In this document: positions 25,403 through 34,564 of the stretch, in pieces | Layout of the letters: each line of letters starts with the position of its first letter | Position numbering within the stretch: position 1 is the stretch's first letter | NCBI GenBank assembly: GCA_030644725.1 | Contig: CP130629.1 | Span: 675,572 to 739,571, forward strand | DNA length: 64,000 nucleotides | Source of the DNA: Candidatus Electrothrix communis | GTDB lineage: Bacteria > Desulfobacterota > Desulfobulbia > Desulfobulbales > Desulfobulbaceae | Direction of reading: 5' to 3' | Translations under genes and position numbers: made by a program | Notes under the pieces: model-generated | What the model was told of the DNA's origin: nothing | Databases searched by the model: none | The model's input: only the letters and a program-made list of their open reading frames with translations

Positions 25403-27808
25403 ATGGAATTTGACGACTCGTTATCAGCCAGTATGGATGATTTCGCAGAAAATACTCAAGATATGGATATACCGGAAGAGCTGCCCATGATGGCGGTTCG
25501 GGATGTAGTTGTTTTTAACTATATGATCCTCCCTTTGTTTGTAGGGCGCCCTGGTTCTGTATCTGCGGTGAATGAGGCCATGGAAGGCGATAAGTTGCTG
25601 ATGCTGGTCACCCAGAAAGATGCAACCAGCGACGAGCCGGAGCCCGATGACCTGTATAAGGTCGGAATGGTTTCCATGATTATGCGGACCTTAAAATTGC
25701 CGGACGGCAGATTGAAGGTCTTGGTGCAGGCCTTGTCCAAGGCGGAAATTAAATCCTATGAGCAGAAGAAGCCCCATTTCCGGGTCAATATCGATCTGAT
25801 TGAAGACGAAGTCGCCGAGGAGGTCACCGTTGAAGTGGAGGCCTTGATGCGCCTTGTGCGGGAGCAGACCGAGAAAATTATGTCCCTGCGCGGTATTCTT
25901 TCCGCCGATTTGATGGCGATCGTTAATAATATCGAGGAACCGGGCAGGCTTGCTGATCTCGTGGGATCCAATCTTCGTCTCAAGGTTTCAGAATCGCAGA
26001 AAATTCTTGAGACAGCCCCTCCTGTGGAGCGTTTACGCCTAGTGGCGGAGCTGCTGAATAAGGAGATGGAGGTTGCCACGGTCCAGGCGAAAATTCAGTC
26101 TGACGCCAAGGAAGAAATGTCTCGCTCTCAGCGGGAGTATTTTCTGCGTGAGCAGATGCAGGCCTTGAAAAAGGAACTGGGCGATGATGATGCGTACTCC
26201 GAAGAAATCGAGGAATTGGGCAAAAAGATCAAGAAGAAAAAGATGCCCAAGTCTGCCCGCAAAGAGGCTCGTAAGGAGTTAAAGCGTCTTGAAATGATGC
26301 ATCCAGACGCCTCGGAGGCCAATATCATTCGTACCTATATCGAATGGATCATTGATCTGCCGTGGAAAAAGTCCTCCAAAGATATTCTTGACCTGGAAAA
26401 AGCAGCCCAGGTCCTGGATGAGGATCATTATGGTTTGGAGAAGATTAAGGAGCGTATCCTTGAGTTTCTTGCTGTGCGCAAACTGAACGCTGATACCAAG
26501 GGTCCTATTCTCTGTTTCGCCGGACCTCCTGGGGTGGGTAAGACATCGCTGGGTCAGGCTGTTGCCAAGGCAATGGGTCGCAAGTTTTATCGCTTATCCC
26601 TTGGTGGTATGCGGGATGAAGCTGAAATTCGGGGCCACCGTCGGACCTATATCGGTGCTATGCCCGGCCGTATCCTTCAGGGGTTGAAAAATGTGGAAAC
26701 CAATAACCCCGTTTTTATGATGGATGAGATCGATAAGATCGGCTCAGATTATCGGGGTGACCCCTCTTCGGCCCTGCTGGAAGTTCTTGATCCTGAGCAG
26801 AACGATACTTTTTCCGATCATTATATGAACATGCCTTTTGATCTCTCCAAGGTCATGTTTATCACCACCGCTAACAGGACAGACACCATTCCTGGGCCGT
26901 TGATGGATAGGATGGAGGTCATCCGGCTTGCCGGTTATACTCTGGAAGAGAAAGTCGTTATAGCAAGGAGATACCTCCTTCCGAGGCAGGTGAAGGAAAA
27001 TGGAATAAAACTGAGTCTCATAAAATTGGATGATCAGATTTTGGAGTTGATCATCACCCATTATACCTTGGAGGCTGGTGTCAGAAATTTGGAGCGGGAG
27101 CTTGGTAAGGTTTGTCGTAAGCTGGCGCGAAAAATCGCTGAAGGGGGCAAGGGTCCGTATACGATATCTCAAAATACCCTGAAAAAATATTTGGGACCGC
27201 CTAAGTTTTTGCCCGAAACAGAGCTGGACACCCTGATGCAACCAGGCTTAGCAGTCGGACTGGCCTGGACTTCTGTTGGCGGAGTCTTGTTGCATATTGA
27301 GACCTCTGTGCTTCCTGGTAAAGGGAAAGTAATATTGACCGGCCAGTTGGGCGATGTGATGAAGGAATCAGCACAGGCTGCCTTGACCTATTGTCGGAGT
27401 CGCAGTAAGGCCCTTGGGGTAAGTGATGAATATTTTGATACCATTGATATTCATGTTCATGTCCCTGCCGGAGCGATCCCTAAAGATGGTCCTTCAGCCG
27501 GTATCACCATGACCACGGCTCTCTGTTCGGCAATCACCGGGAAAATGGTGAAAAAAGGGGTAGCTATGACCGGTGAGGTAACCCTGCGCGGTCGGGTGCT
27601 TCCCATCGGAGGGCTGAAGGAAAAGGCCCTTGCCGCCCTGCGGGCTGGTATCAAAAAAATTATCATTCCTCATGATAATGAAAAAGATCTGGTGGAGATT
27701 CCCGAAGAGATGCGCAAGAAGCTTTCCTTTTTTCCTGTGAAGCATATGGATGAGGTTCTTGAGCATGCCCTTGGCGGTTTGAAGAAATCAGTTGTTAAAA
27801 AAAAGTAA
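25403..27808 (+). CDS. lon: ATP-dependent protease Lon
   Basis: Cytoplasmic AAA+ protease degrading misfolded and regulatory proteins. 801 residues, normal for LonA. LAN domain about 28-215 ([22 protein letters not shown]), coiled-coil region about 220-310, AAA+ domain with Walker A GPPGVGKT at 374-381 and Walker [11 protein letters not shown], then the S16 protease domain with catalytic Ser698 in PKDGPSAG and the catalytic Lys in GGLKEK. The N-terminus carries about 25 extra acidic residues ahead of the LAN domain. AGAGGA before the ATG is a good ribosome-binding site. Confidence 0.97.
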   Translation: MEFDDSLSASMDDFAENTQDMDIPEELPMMAVRDVVVFNYMILPLFVGRPGSVSAVNEAMEGDKLLMLVTQKDATSDEPEPDDLYKVGMVSMIMRTLKLPDGRLKVLVQALSKAEIKSYEQKKPHFRVNIDLIEDEVAEEVTVEVEALMRLVREQTEKIMSLRGILSADLMAIVNNIEEPGRLADLVGSNLRLKVSESQKILETAPPVERLRLVAELLNKEMEVATVQAKIQSDAKEEMSRSQREYFLREQMQALKKELGDDDAYSEEIEELGKKIKKKKMPKSARKEARKELKRLEMMHPDASEANIIRTYIEWIIDLPWKKSSKDILDLEKAAQVLDEDHYGLEKIKERILEFLAVRKLNADTKGPILCFAGPPGVGKTSLGQAVAKAMGRKFYRLSLGGMRDEAEIRGHRRTYIGAMPGRILQGLKNVETNNPVFMMDEIDKIGSDYRGDPSSALLEVLDPEQNDTFSDHYMNMPFDLSKVMFITTANRTDTIPGPLMDRMEVIRLAGYTLEEKVVIARRYLLPRQVKENGIKLSLIKLDDQILELIITHYTLEAGVRNLERELGKVCRKLARKIAEGGKGPYTISQNTLKKYLGPPKFLPETELDTLMQPGLAVGLAWTSVGGVLLHIETSVLPGKGKVILTGQLGDVMKESAQAALTYCRSRSKALGVSDEYFDTIDIHVHVPAGAIPKDGPSAGITMTTALCSAITGKMVKKGVAMTGEVTLRGRVLPIGGLKEKALAALRAGIKKIIIPHDNEKDLVEIPEEMRKKLSFFPVKHMDEVLEHALGGLKKSVVKKK

Positions 27809-27812
27809 TCTC

Positions 27813-27840
27813 GTAAGGGCAGTTTGTGAACCGTCCCTAC
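27813..27840. repeat. Dispersed palindromic repeat unit
   Basis: GTAAGGGC..CGTCCCTAC: an imperfect inverted repeat directly after lon. It resembles the palindromes near 55.7-55.86 kb and 39.4 kb, which share a GTAGGG...CCCTAC frame. Confidence 0.45.
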
Positions 27841-27854
27841 AGTTAATATATTAT

Positions 27855-27941
27855 CCCTGCCAAAAGGCAGGGAGGCACGCTGAAATGATGAGTAAAGTAC
27901 GCCGCAGGCAGCGGGGGATCGGAGCCGAGGCCTTGCAATGA
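27855..27941 (+). promoter_or_regulatory. Hairpin plus 18-codon leader ORF upstream of the methionine-synthesis fusion gene
   Basis: CCCTGCC (27855-27861) and GGCAGGG (27866-27872) form a perfect 7-bp hairpin. Its right arm runs into GGGAGG, a strong ribosome-binding site for an 18-codon reading frame (ATG 27885, peptide MMSKVRRRQRGIGAEALQ). That frame's TGA overlaps the ATG of the downstream gene (ATGA at 27938). The layout predicts translational coupling, with the hairpin able to hide the leader's ribosome-binding site. Whether the leader peptide is made is unknown. Confidence 0.4.
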
Positions 27942-29815
27942 AACCGCCTTTTATTGAATATGTCCGGAATCATGTTGTGCTGGGGGACGGCGCGCTCGGC
28001 TCCTACCTTTTTGAACGGGGGGTCGAGCGAGGGCGGAATCTGGATTTGCTGAATGTGCAGGCCCCTGATATTATCTTTAATGCCCATGAAGAGTATATTC
28101 GGGCGGGCAGTCAGCTGATTGAGACCAATACCTTTGGTGCCAACAGATTTAACCTGCGTGAATCCGGTGCGGAAGAGCGGGTGGAGGAGATTAACCGGGC
28201 CGGGGCGGAAATTGCCGTCAAAGCGGCCGGACATCAGGTCTATGTAGCCGGTTCTATGGGGCCGTCTGGGATTATTTTTCCTCGTGACGAAGAGGAGTTC
28301 ACACCGGATGATCTCAGGGAGAGTTTTAGGGCACAGGTACGGGGACTGGCAGAGGGAGGTGTTGATGTCCTGATTATCGAAACCTTTCCCAGTCTTGATG
28401 AGGTACTGCTTGCTATTGAAGTCGCTCGGAGCGAAGCTCCTGAACTCCCTGTTATTGGCCAGATGGTATACCCTGCACGAGGAACGACAGTGCGGGGAGA
28501 TGACGCCCTCAGCTGCGGCAGGGCCATGATCAAGGCCGGGGCTGCTATGGTGGGGACCAATTGCGGGCGCGGTATTGACGCAATGGTGTCGGCCATAGGC
28601 AGGATGTCCATCTTGGCAGGGGAGGGGATTCCTCTTTCTGCCTTTCCCAATGCCGGAATGCCGGAGCAGGTAGGACATCGTATGATTTATCCGGCACAGC
28701 CTGGATATATGGCGTCCAGAGCCAGAGAGATGATCCGCAACGGAGTGCATCTCATTGGCGGCTGCTGCGGTACAGCTCCATCTCATATTCAGGAATTTCG
28801 TTCGGCCCTGAAGATAAAACCTGTACGCGTCCGGATCCAGGACGTGAAAATCAAGGAAGAGGTTCAGGAAGATATTATCCCCGAGCCACAAAACGGTGGC
28901 TTTCTGGAAAGTCTTCAGCCGGGTCGATTGCCTATCATCGTGGAACTTGATCCTCCTACTCATCTGGATGCAGAACCCGTTTTGGAAGGGGCAGAGCGAT
29001 TGGCTGAGGCCGGAGTGGATGCCATTTCTCTTGGTGAGAATCCGTTGGCCATCCTCCGGGCAGGAAATCTTGGTGTGGCCTCCCTTATTCGGCAACGGAC
29101 CGGAGTCCAGACTATTATCCACCAGACCGGACGGGACCTCAATGCGCTGGGAATCCAGTCCCGGATGATGGAAGCGCATTTGCTCGGCATAGAAGCTGTT
29201 CTCGCCGTTTCCGGGGATTCAGCAGCTGGTACGGATCAACCAGGGGTCAGCGGCGTTTTTGATTTGCGGTCCGCAGGGCTGATTAGAATGCTTGACAGTT
29301 TGAACCGGGGCATGAATATGGCTGGACGCTCCCTGAAACAACAGACCAATTTCTCCATTGGCGCGGCCTTCAGTTTTCGTCCTGCCTCACCTGACCTGCA
29401 AATCAGACGGCTGGAGAAAAAGGCTGCTCTCGGTGCTCGCTACGCCATGACCCAGCCTCTTTTTTCTGTTGATGAGATTGAGCAGATGATGGAAAAGGTA
29501 CAGCATATAGATATTCTTATGTTTCCAGGAATTTTTCCACTTATATCCTCTCGTAATGCCGAGTTTCTTCATAATGAAGTACCAGGGATTTACGTACCTG
29601 CTGAGTTGCGAAAGCAACTTGCTCGTTTTGACAAGGTCGCTGATCAGCGCAAGGTCGCGTTGGAATATACCACTGGGCTGGTAGATAAAATTTCTTCCTT
29701 TATTGACGGACTGTACCTGATCAGTCCACTCAATAAATGGGATGTTATCCTTGATTTCGTTGTTCAGGCTCGTCAGGCGGGTTGGAAGGGCAGCGGTCGA
29801 GTGGGACGGCTGTAG
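27938..29815 (+). CDS. Bifunctional homocysteine S-methyltransferase / methylenetetrahydrofolate reductase
   Basis: 625-residue fusion. The first half (about 1-295) is a homocysteine methyltransferase TIM barrel starting VVLGDGALGSYL. Its zinc ligands are the Cys in GTNCGRG and the pair in GGCCGTAP. The second half (about 315-600) is a MetF-like flavin reductase (PIIVELDPPTHLDAE, MEAHLLGIEAVLAVSGDS, RYAMTQPLF). Together it can make methyl-tetrahydrofolate and transfer a methyl group to homocysteine to yield methionine. The same two-domain order occurs in Bacillus YitJ. It is followed by metK and ahcY, which complete the S-adenosylmethionine cycle. Its own ribosome-binding site is weak; the short leader frame overlapping its ATG may provide coupling. 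Confidence 0.93.
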   Translation: MKPPFIEYVRNHVVLGDGALGSYLFERGVERGRNLDLLNVQAPDIIFNAHEEYIRAGSQLIETNTFGANRFNLRESGAEERVEEINRAGAEIAVKAAGHQVYVAGSMGPSGIIFPRDEEEFTPDDLRESFRAQVRGLAEGGVDVLIIETFPSLDEVLLAIEVARSEAPELPVIGQMVYPARGTTVRGDDALSCGRAMIKAGAAMVGTNCGRGIDAMVSAIGRMSILAGEGIPLSAFPNAGMPEQVGHRMIYPAQPGYMASRAREMIRNGVHLIGGCCGTAPSHIQEFRSALKIKPVRVRIQDVKIKEEVQEDIIPEPQNGGFLESLQPGRLPIIVELDPPTHLDAEPVLEGAERLAEAGVDAISLGENPLAILRAGNLGVASLIRQRTGVQTIIHQTGRDLNALGIQSRMMEAHLLGIEAVLAVSGDSAAGTDQPGVSGVFDLRSAGLIRMLDSLNRGMNMAGRSLKQQTNFSIGAAFSFRPASPDLQIRRLEKKAALGARYAMTQPLFSVDEIEQMMEKVQHIDILMFPGIFPLISSRNAEFLHNEVPGIYVPAELRKQLARFDKVADQRKVALEYTTGLVDKISSFIDGLYLISPLNKWDVILDFVVQARQAGWKGSGRVGRL

Positions 29816-29871
29816 TCGATTATATAAGTAACAGTTAATACTCTACTATAAATTTATCACGGAGTTTTTTT

Positions 29872-31035
29872 ATGTCAAGTCATCTTTTTACATCAGAATC
29901 TGTTTCCGAAGGTCATCCTGACAAGGTGGCTGATCAGATTTCTGATGCCATTCTGGATGCCATTCTGGAGCAGGATGCCCATGCCCGCGTTGCCTGCGAG
30001 AGTTTGGTTACTACCGGTCTGGCCATGATTGCCGGTGAAATTACCACCACGGCTTGGGTGGATATGTCGGAGATTGTCCGTCAAACCATCCGTGGTATCG
30101 GGTATAATTCTTCGGATATGGGCTTTGATTGGCAATCCTGTGCCGTTATGACCTCTATTGGCAAGCAGTCTCCAGACATTGCTCAAGGTGTTGACGAAGG
30201 GAGCGGACTTGATTTTGACCAAGGGGCCGGAGATCAGGGGCTGATGTTTGGTTATGCCTGTGACGAAACCAAGGTGCTTATGCCCATGCCTATTACTTAT
30301 GCTCATCGTCTGGTGAAGCGGCAGTCAGAGGTGCGGAAGAACAGAGTACTTCCTTGGCTACGTCCTGACGCCAAGAGTCAGGTCACGATCCAGTATGAAG
30401 ATAATGTGCCCAAGCGAATTGAGGCCATCGTTGTTTCGACCCAACATAGTCCGGATGTTTCCTATGCTGATTTGAAAGAGGGCGTGATGGAGGAAATCAT
30501 CAAACCCACCTTGCCTGCCGAGATGATTGACGAGAATACCAAATACTTCATCAATCCGACAGGTCGTTTTGTTATCGGCGGCCCTGTAGGCGACTGCGGC
30601 GTAACTGGGCGAAAGATTATTGTTGATTCCTACGGCGGACGTGGTTCCCACGGTGGCGGGGCTTTTTCCGGTAAGGATCCCTCCAAGGTGGACCGTTCCT
30701 CCTCCTATATGGGTCGCTATGTGGCTAAAAATATTGTGGCGGCCGGGCTGGCCTCCACTGTCGAGGTGCAGGTAGCCTATGCCATCGGTATCGCCAAACC
30801 GGTTTCCATCAATGTTAATACCTTCGGTACAGGTAAGGTTTCTGAAGAGCGTTTGGTTCAGTTGGTTGAAGAGCTCTTTGACCTGCGTCCCAAGGCGATT
30901 ATTCAGCATCTTAACCTGCTCCGGCCCATTTATCGTCAGACAGCCGCTTATGGCCATTTCGGTCGGGAGTTGCCTGATTTCACCTGGGAGCGGACAGATA
31001 AGGCTGAGGAGCTGAAGAGCGCAGCAGGACTCTAG
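29872..31035 (+). CDS. metK: S-adenosylmethionine synthase
   Basis: Makes S-adenosylmethionine from methionine and ATP. 387 residues, normal length. Family motifs: [20 protein letters not shown] at the N-terminus, [12 protein letters not shown], and the P-loop-like [22 protein letters not shown] ribosome-binding site lies ahead of the ATG. It lies 56 bases after the methyltransferase-reductase fusion, in the same direction, and a terminator follows at 31077. No SAM riboswitch is visible in the short gap before it. Confidence 0.98.
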   Translation: MSSHLFTSESVSEGHPDKVADQISDAILDAILEQDAHARVACESLVTTGLAMIAGEITTTAWVDMSEIVRQTIRGIGYNSSDMGFDWQSCAVMTSIGKQSPDIAQGVDEGSGLDFDQGAGDQGLMFGYACDETKVLMPMPITYAHRLVKRQSEVRKNRVLPWLRPDAKSQVTIQYEDNVPKRIEAIVVSTQHSPDVSYADLKEGVMEEIIKPTLPAEMIDENTKYFINPTGRFVIGGPVGDCGVTGRKIIVDSYGGRGSHGGGAFSGKDPSKVDRSSSYMGRYVAKNIVAAGLASTVEVQVAYAIGIAKPVSINVNTFGTGKVSEERLVQLVEELFDLRPKAIIQHLNLLRPIYRQTAAYGHFGRELPDFTWERTDKAEELKSAAGL

Positions 31036-31076
31036 AAAAATCTCCTGTTCATCCTTGTTTTTTTGTATTTTTTGAT

Positions 31077-31110
31077 GCCGAGCGGTATTTATTGGGTTGC
31101 TCGGCTTTTT
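31077..31110 (+). terminator. Terminator after metK
   Basis: GCCGAGC (31077-31083) pairs with GCTCGGC (31099-31105), and five T follow. The loop is 15 bases. Confidence 0.75.
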
Positions 31111-31200
31111 CTCTGATCTCCGATGCAGGGATTATCGTCTCTACTGATGGAGCATCATCTTGTTACCTAGCCTAGTTATCCTAGGGGAGTGTATTATATA

Positions 31201-32487
31201 ATGAATGATTATAAAGTGGCGGATATGAGCCTTGCTGAATGGGGACGCAAGGAAATCGCTATTGCTGAGACCGAGATGCCCGGCTTGATGGCTCTGCGAG
31301 AGGAGTACGGTAAGGATAAACCTTTGCAAGGTGCGCGGATTGCAGGCTGCCTTCATATGACTATCCAGACCGCTGTCCTGATGGAAACCCTGGTCGAGTT
31401 GGGTGCAGATCTGCGCTGGTCCTCCTGTAATATCTTTTCAACGCAGGATCAAGCCGCCGCAGCTATGGCTCAGGCCGGGATTCCTACCTTTGCCTGGAAG
31501 GGCGAGACTGATGAGGAGTTCTGGTGGTGCATTGAACAGACTATTTTCGGGCCTGATGATTGGAAGCCCAATATGATTCTGGATGACGGTGGCGATCTGA
31601 CCCAGATCATGCATGAGAAATATCCGGAAATGATGAAGGATATTCGCGGGATCTCCGAGGAAACCACCACCGGTGTTCATCGTCTGAACGAGATGGCCAA
31701 GGCTGGACAGCTGCTTTCGCCAGCCATCAATGTCAATGATTCCGTAACAAAATCAAAATTTGATAATCTCTACGGCTGCCGTGAGTCGCTCATCGACGGT
31801 ATTAAACGGGCCACGGACGTAATGATTGCCGGTAAGATCGGCGTGGTTGTCGGTTATGGGGATGTGGGTAAGGGCTGTGCCCAGGCCCTGCGCGGCATGG
31901 GGGCCATGGTATATGTTACGGAGATTGATCCTATCTGCGCCCTACAGGCTGCCATGGAAGGCTTTAAGGTCGTGACCATGGAAGAGGCGGCCTCTGTCGG
32001 TAATATTTTTGTCACCTGCACCGGTAACCTGGAGGTCATCACCAGAGCTCATATGAATCTGATGAAAGACCAGTCCATTGTCTGCAATATCGGTCATTTT
32101 GATTCTGAAATTGATATTGCCGGTCTGAAGGATCTGGAATGGGAAAATATCAAGCCGCAGGTCGATCATGTTATTTTTCCCGACGGTAAGCGGATCATTA
32201 TCCTGGCCGAAGGCCGATTGGTAAATCTCGGCTGCGCAACCGGTCATCCCAGCTTTGTGATGAGCAACTCCTTCACAAATCAGGTTCTGGCCCAGATTGA
32301 GCTATGGAATAACCACACCTTGTATGAGAATCAGGTGTATTTTCTCCCGAAAAAGCTTGATGAGATGGTGGCTCGTCTGCATTTGGAAAAAATCGGTGCG
32401 CAGCTCACCGTTTTGAATAAGGAGCAGGCCGATTACATAGGCGTTGATGTAGAAGGACCGTATAAGCCGGAATATTATCGTTATTAA
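31201..32487 (+). CDS. ahcY: Adenosylhomocysteinase (SAH hydrolase)
   Basis: Splits S-adenosylhomocysteine, the product of methyl transfer, into adenosine and homocysteine using bound NAD. 428 residues from ATG 31201. Visible: [20 protein letters not shown], the NAD-binding loop [20 protein letters not shown], and the C-terminal [12 protein letters not shown]. The GTG at 31189 also opens the frame, but it lies inside the AGGGGAG ribosome-binding site, so the ATG 12 bases later is preferred. A short CCTAG/CTAGG hairpin (about 31171-31185) touches that ribosome-binding site. It completes the methyl cycle begun by the two preceding genes. Confidence 0.97.
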   Translation: MNDYKVADMSLAEWGRKEIAIAETEMPGLMALREEYGKDKPLQGARIAGCLHMTIQTAVLMETLVELGADLRWSSCNIFSTQDQAAAAMAQAGIPTFAWKGETDEEFWWCIEQTIFGPDDWKPNMILDDGGDLTQIMHEKYPEMMKDIRGISEETTTGVHRLNEMAKAGQLLSPAINVNDSVTKSKFDNLYGCRESLIDGIKRATDVMIAGKIGVVVGYGDVGKGCAQALRGMGAMVYVTEIDPICALQAAMEGFKVVTMEEAASVGNIFVTCTGNLEVITRAHMNLMKDQSIVCNIGHFDSEIDIAGLKDLEWENIKPQVDHVIFPDGKRIIILAEGRLVNLGCATGHPSFVMSNSFTNQVLAQIELWNNHTLYENQVYFLPKKLDEMVARLHLEKIGAQLTVLNKEQADYIGVDVEGPYKPEYYRY

Positions 32488-32557
32488 GCGAGAGAGCTGA
32501 TAAATAACAGCTGTAATATTACAGCAATTTTTCAGCGAGACCGGCTTGGCTTCGGCA

Positions 32558-32595
32558 CGAAAGGCACAGGGGTTTATCCTGTGCCTTTCGTTTTT
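32558..32595 (+). terminator. Terminator after ahcY
   Basis: A perfect 13-bp stem (32558-32570 with 32578-32590), 7-base loop and five T. It shows that the open frame extending upstream of the next gene is not translated. Confidence 0.92.
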
Positions 32596-32701
32596 CCGCC
32601 TGCTGGTCGTTTTGTTGTTGAATCGTTTATTGGTGAACATCGCCTCAAAGAATTTTCATCTTGAGGTGACAAAGAGCATTTTCACGAACCATCCATCCGC
32701 C

Positions 32702-34564
32702 ATGTCCTTTCCGAAGCTTTTGGCTGCCTGTATTGCTCTTGCGGCCATTTTTCTGCTCAGCTGTTCTTCTGGTTTGGCGTACCTTGATGAAGAAGCAGAA
32801 AATATGGTGAGGAGCACCCCAGCAACAGACATGTTGCCGTTACAGAAAAATCTTTTCTGGCTTCTTGATAATAAGCCCTCTGTTAAATTTCCCTCTATCA
32901 TCCATCAAAAGGCCTCTGACGGGTTAGATGACCTGCTTTTCATTTTCTATCAAGAAAATAATTTTTTTCCGTACTGGGTGACAGAATACGGACCAAACCG
33001 TAACGCCCATATCCTGCTCTCTGTCCTGCGTCGGGTTGACGAAGAAGGGTTGGATCTTGAACGATATAATATAGGTAGGATTACAGCCTTATTGGTGAGC
33101 AGGGAGGTAAAAGATCTTGCTCAGCTTGATCTTATGCTCACCTTGGCCTTGTATACCTATCTCGGGGATATGCTGGAAGGGGCTGCTGCCGGTTGCCTGC
33201 TTGACCCGAATTTATTCTCCGCTGCCCGCTCTACGATTGCCAATCGCCATGCCATGCTTCGCCAGGCGGTGAATGCCCATGATTTACGCCAGTTTTTAAA
33301 AAAGTTACCCCCGCATCATTACCCGTACCAGTCGTTGAAAAAAATGCTGGCCAGATATAGAAAATTGGCTGAGCAAGGAGGTTGGCCTGAAATTCCTCTT
33401 GGTCAGACCCTTAGACCGGGGATGACAGATCCAAGACTATGGCTGCTGGCGGAACGGCTATTTATTACCGGCGATCTGAAAGATTTTTCTGTTATTCCTC
33501 CACCTCCTCTGATTGCGCGTCCAAAACCTTTTCCAGGGCCGATACTCAACACTGTGCAAATCACTGAGCAGATCCCTCTTAGGGAGGCTCTGCTCCCGCC
33601 ATCATGGTGGTTTATACCTGCTTCCCTACCGGTTCATCGTCTTCGGTACAGCAAGGCCTTGCTTCGGGCTGTGCAACATTTTCAGCAGCGCTACAGCCTG
33701 GAACCGGATGGTGTACTCGGGAAGAATACCTTAGGAGCGTTGAACCTGCCGGTTGAGGATCATATCAGCAAAATAATGCTGAATATGGAACGCTGGCGCT
33801 GGTTGCCCCATCAACTTGAAGGACGGCGTATTCTTGTTAATATTGCTGGGTTTCGTCTTGTCGGGATGAATGATCGACAGGTTGAGATAACCATGCCGGT
33901 GATTGTCGGAAAGTTGGGGCATAACACTCCTGTTTTTAACCATGTGATGACCTATGTTGAGGTTAATCCCTATTGGAATATACCGCCTTCCATTGCCCGT
34001 AACGAAATAATCGCCAAGGTCATCAAGAATCCTTTTTATCTGCAAGAGCAGCGTATCCGTATCTTTGCTGATTGGCAGGAGGGGGCACCAGAAGTTATGC
34101 CGGAGAGTATTGATTGGGTTAATATTGGACGAGGAATTAATCGCTTTCATCTCCGGCAAGAACCGGGGCCTGGCAATGCTCTGGGGACGATGAAATTCAT
34201 GTTTCCCAATAATAATAACGTGTACATGCATGATACACCAGCGCATAGTTTGTTCCGGCGGACCCAACGTGCCTTAAGTCATGGCTGTATCCGATTAAGT
34301 CGTCCTTTGGATTTAGCCAGCTATATCCTCAGTAACGATCACCAGATGATCTCACGGGAGCAGTTGAAAGCACAGGTCGCCAGCAAAGAGCGGAAGATCT
34401 TTGTTCTGAATCAACCCCTGCCGGTACATCTTATTTATCGGACAGCCCGGGTTGATCGAGATACCGGAAACGCATATTTTTATGGTGATATATACGGTCG
34501 AGATGCTCGGTTAGCAGAGGCGATGTTTCCTGATCAGGAAACAAAATGCAGATATTCATATTAA
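32702..34564 (+). CDS. L,D-transpeptidase of the YcbB/LdtD type, putative lipoprotein
   Basis: Cross-links peptidoglycan or attaches proteins to it in the periplasm. From ATG 32702 (620 residues) there is a signal peptide ending in a lipobox-like LLSC, suggesting a lipid anchor. Then the scaffold domain of YcbB proteins, a peptidoglycan-binding helical segment (LRAVQHFQQRYSLEPDGVLGKNTL) and the YkuD catalytic domain with HDTPAHSLF and the catalytic SHGCIRLSRP. The frame is open back to 32546 but that part overlaps the ahcY terminator. No good ribosome-binding site marks 32702, so GTG 32636 remains possible. Its stop overlaps the stop of the convergent ligase gene. Confidence 0.88.
   Translation: MSFPKLLAACIALAAIFLLSCSSGLAYLDEEAENMVRSTPATDMLPLQKNLFWLLDNKPSVKFPSIIHQKASDGLDDLLFIFYQENNFFPYWVTEYGPNRNAHILLSVLRRVDEEGLDLERYNIGRITALLVSREVKDLAQLDLMLTLALYTYLGDMLEGAAAGCLLDPNLFSAARSTIANRHAMLRQAVNAHDLRQFLKKLPPHHYPYQSLKKMLARYRKLAEQGGWPEIPLGQTLRPGMTDPRLWLLAERLFITGDLKDFSVIPPPPLIARPKPFPGPILNTVQITEQIPLREALLPPSWWFIPASLPVHRLRYSKALLRAVQHFQQRYSLEPDGVLGKNTLGALNLPVEDHISKIMLNMERWRWLPHQLEGRRILVNIAGFRLVGMNDRQVEITMPVIVGKLGHNTPVFNHVMTYVEVNPYWNIPPSIARNEIIAKVIKNPFYLQEQRIRIFADWQEGAPEVMPESIDWVNIGRGINRFHLRQEPGPGNALGTMKFMFPNNNNVYMHDTPAHSLFRRTQRALSHGCIRLSRPLDLASYILSNDHQMISREQLKAQVASKERKIFVLNQPLPVHLIYRTARVDRDTGNAYFYGDIYGRDARLAEAMFPDQETKCRYSY

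Noticed and set aside
27855-27937. SAM or cobalamin riboswitch upstream of the methionine gene
   Set aside because: Neither conserved core could be recognised; the structure is explained by a simple hairpin and a leader ORF.
27851-29179. 442-codon open frame antisense to the methyltransferase-reductase gene
   Set aside because: Composition is typical of a shadow frame (rich in His, Arg, Ser, Pro). The sense-strand gene has clear family motifs.
31111-31200. SAH riboswitch upstream of ahcY
   Set aside because: The conserved core of SAH riboswitches is not found; the only hairpin is the metK terminator and a small stem at the ribosome-binding site.
32546-32701. Longer N-terminus of the L,D-transpeptidase
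   Set aside because: It overlaps the ahcY terminator and would bury the lipoprotein signal.
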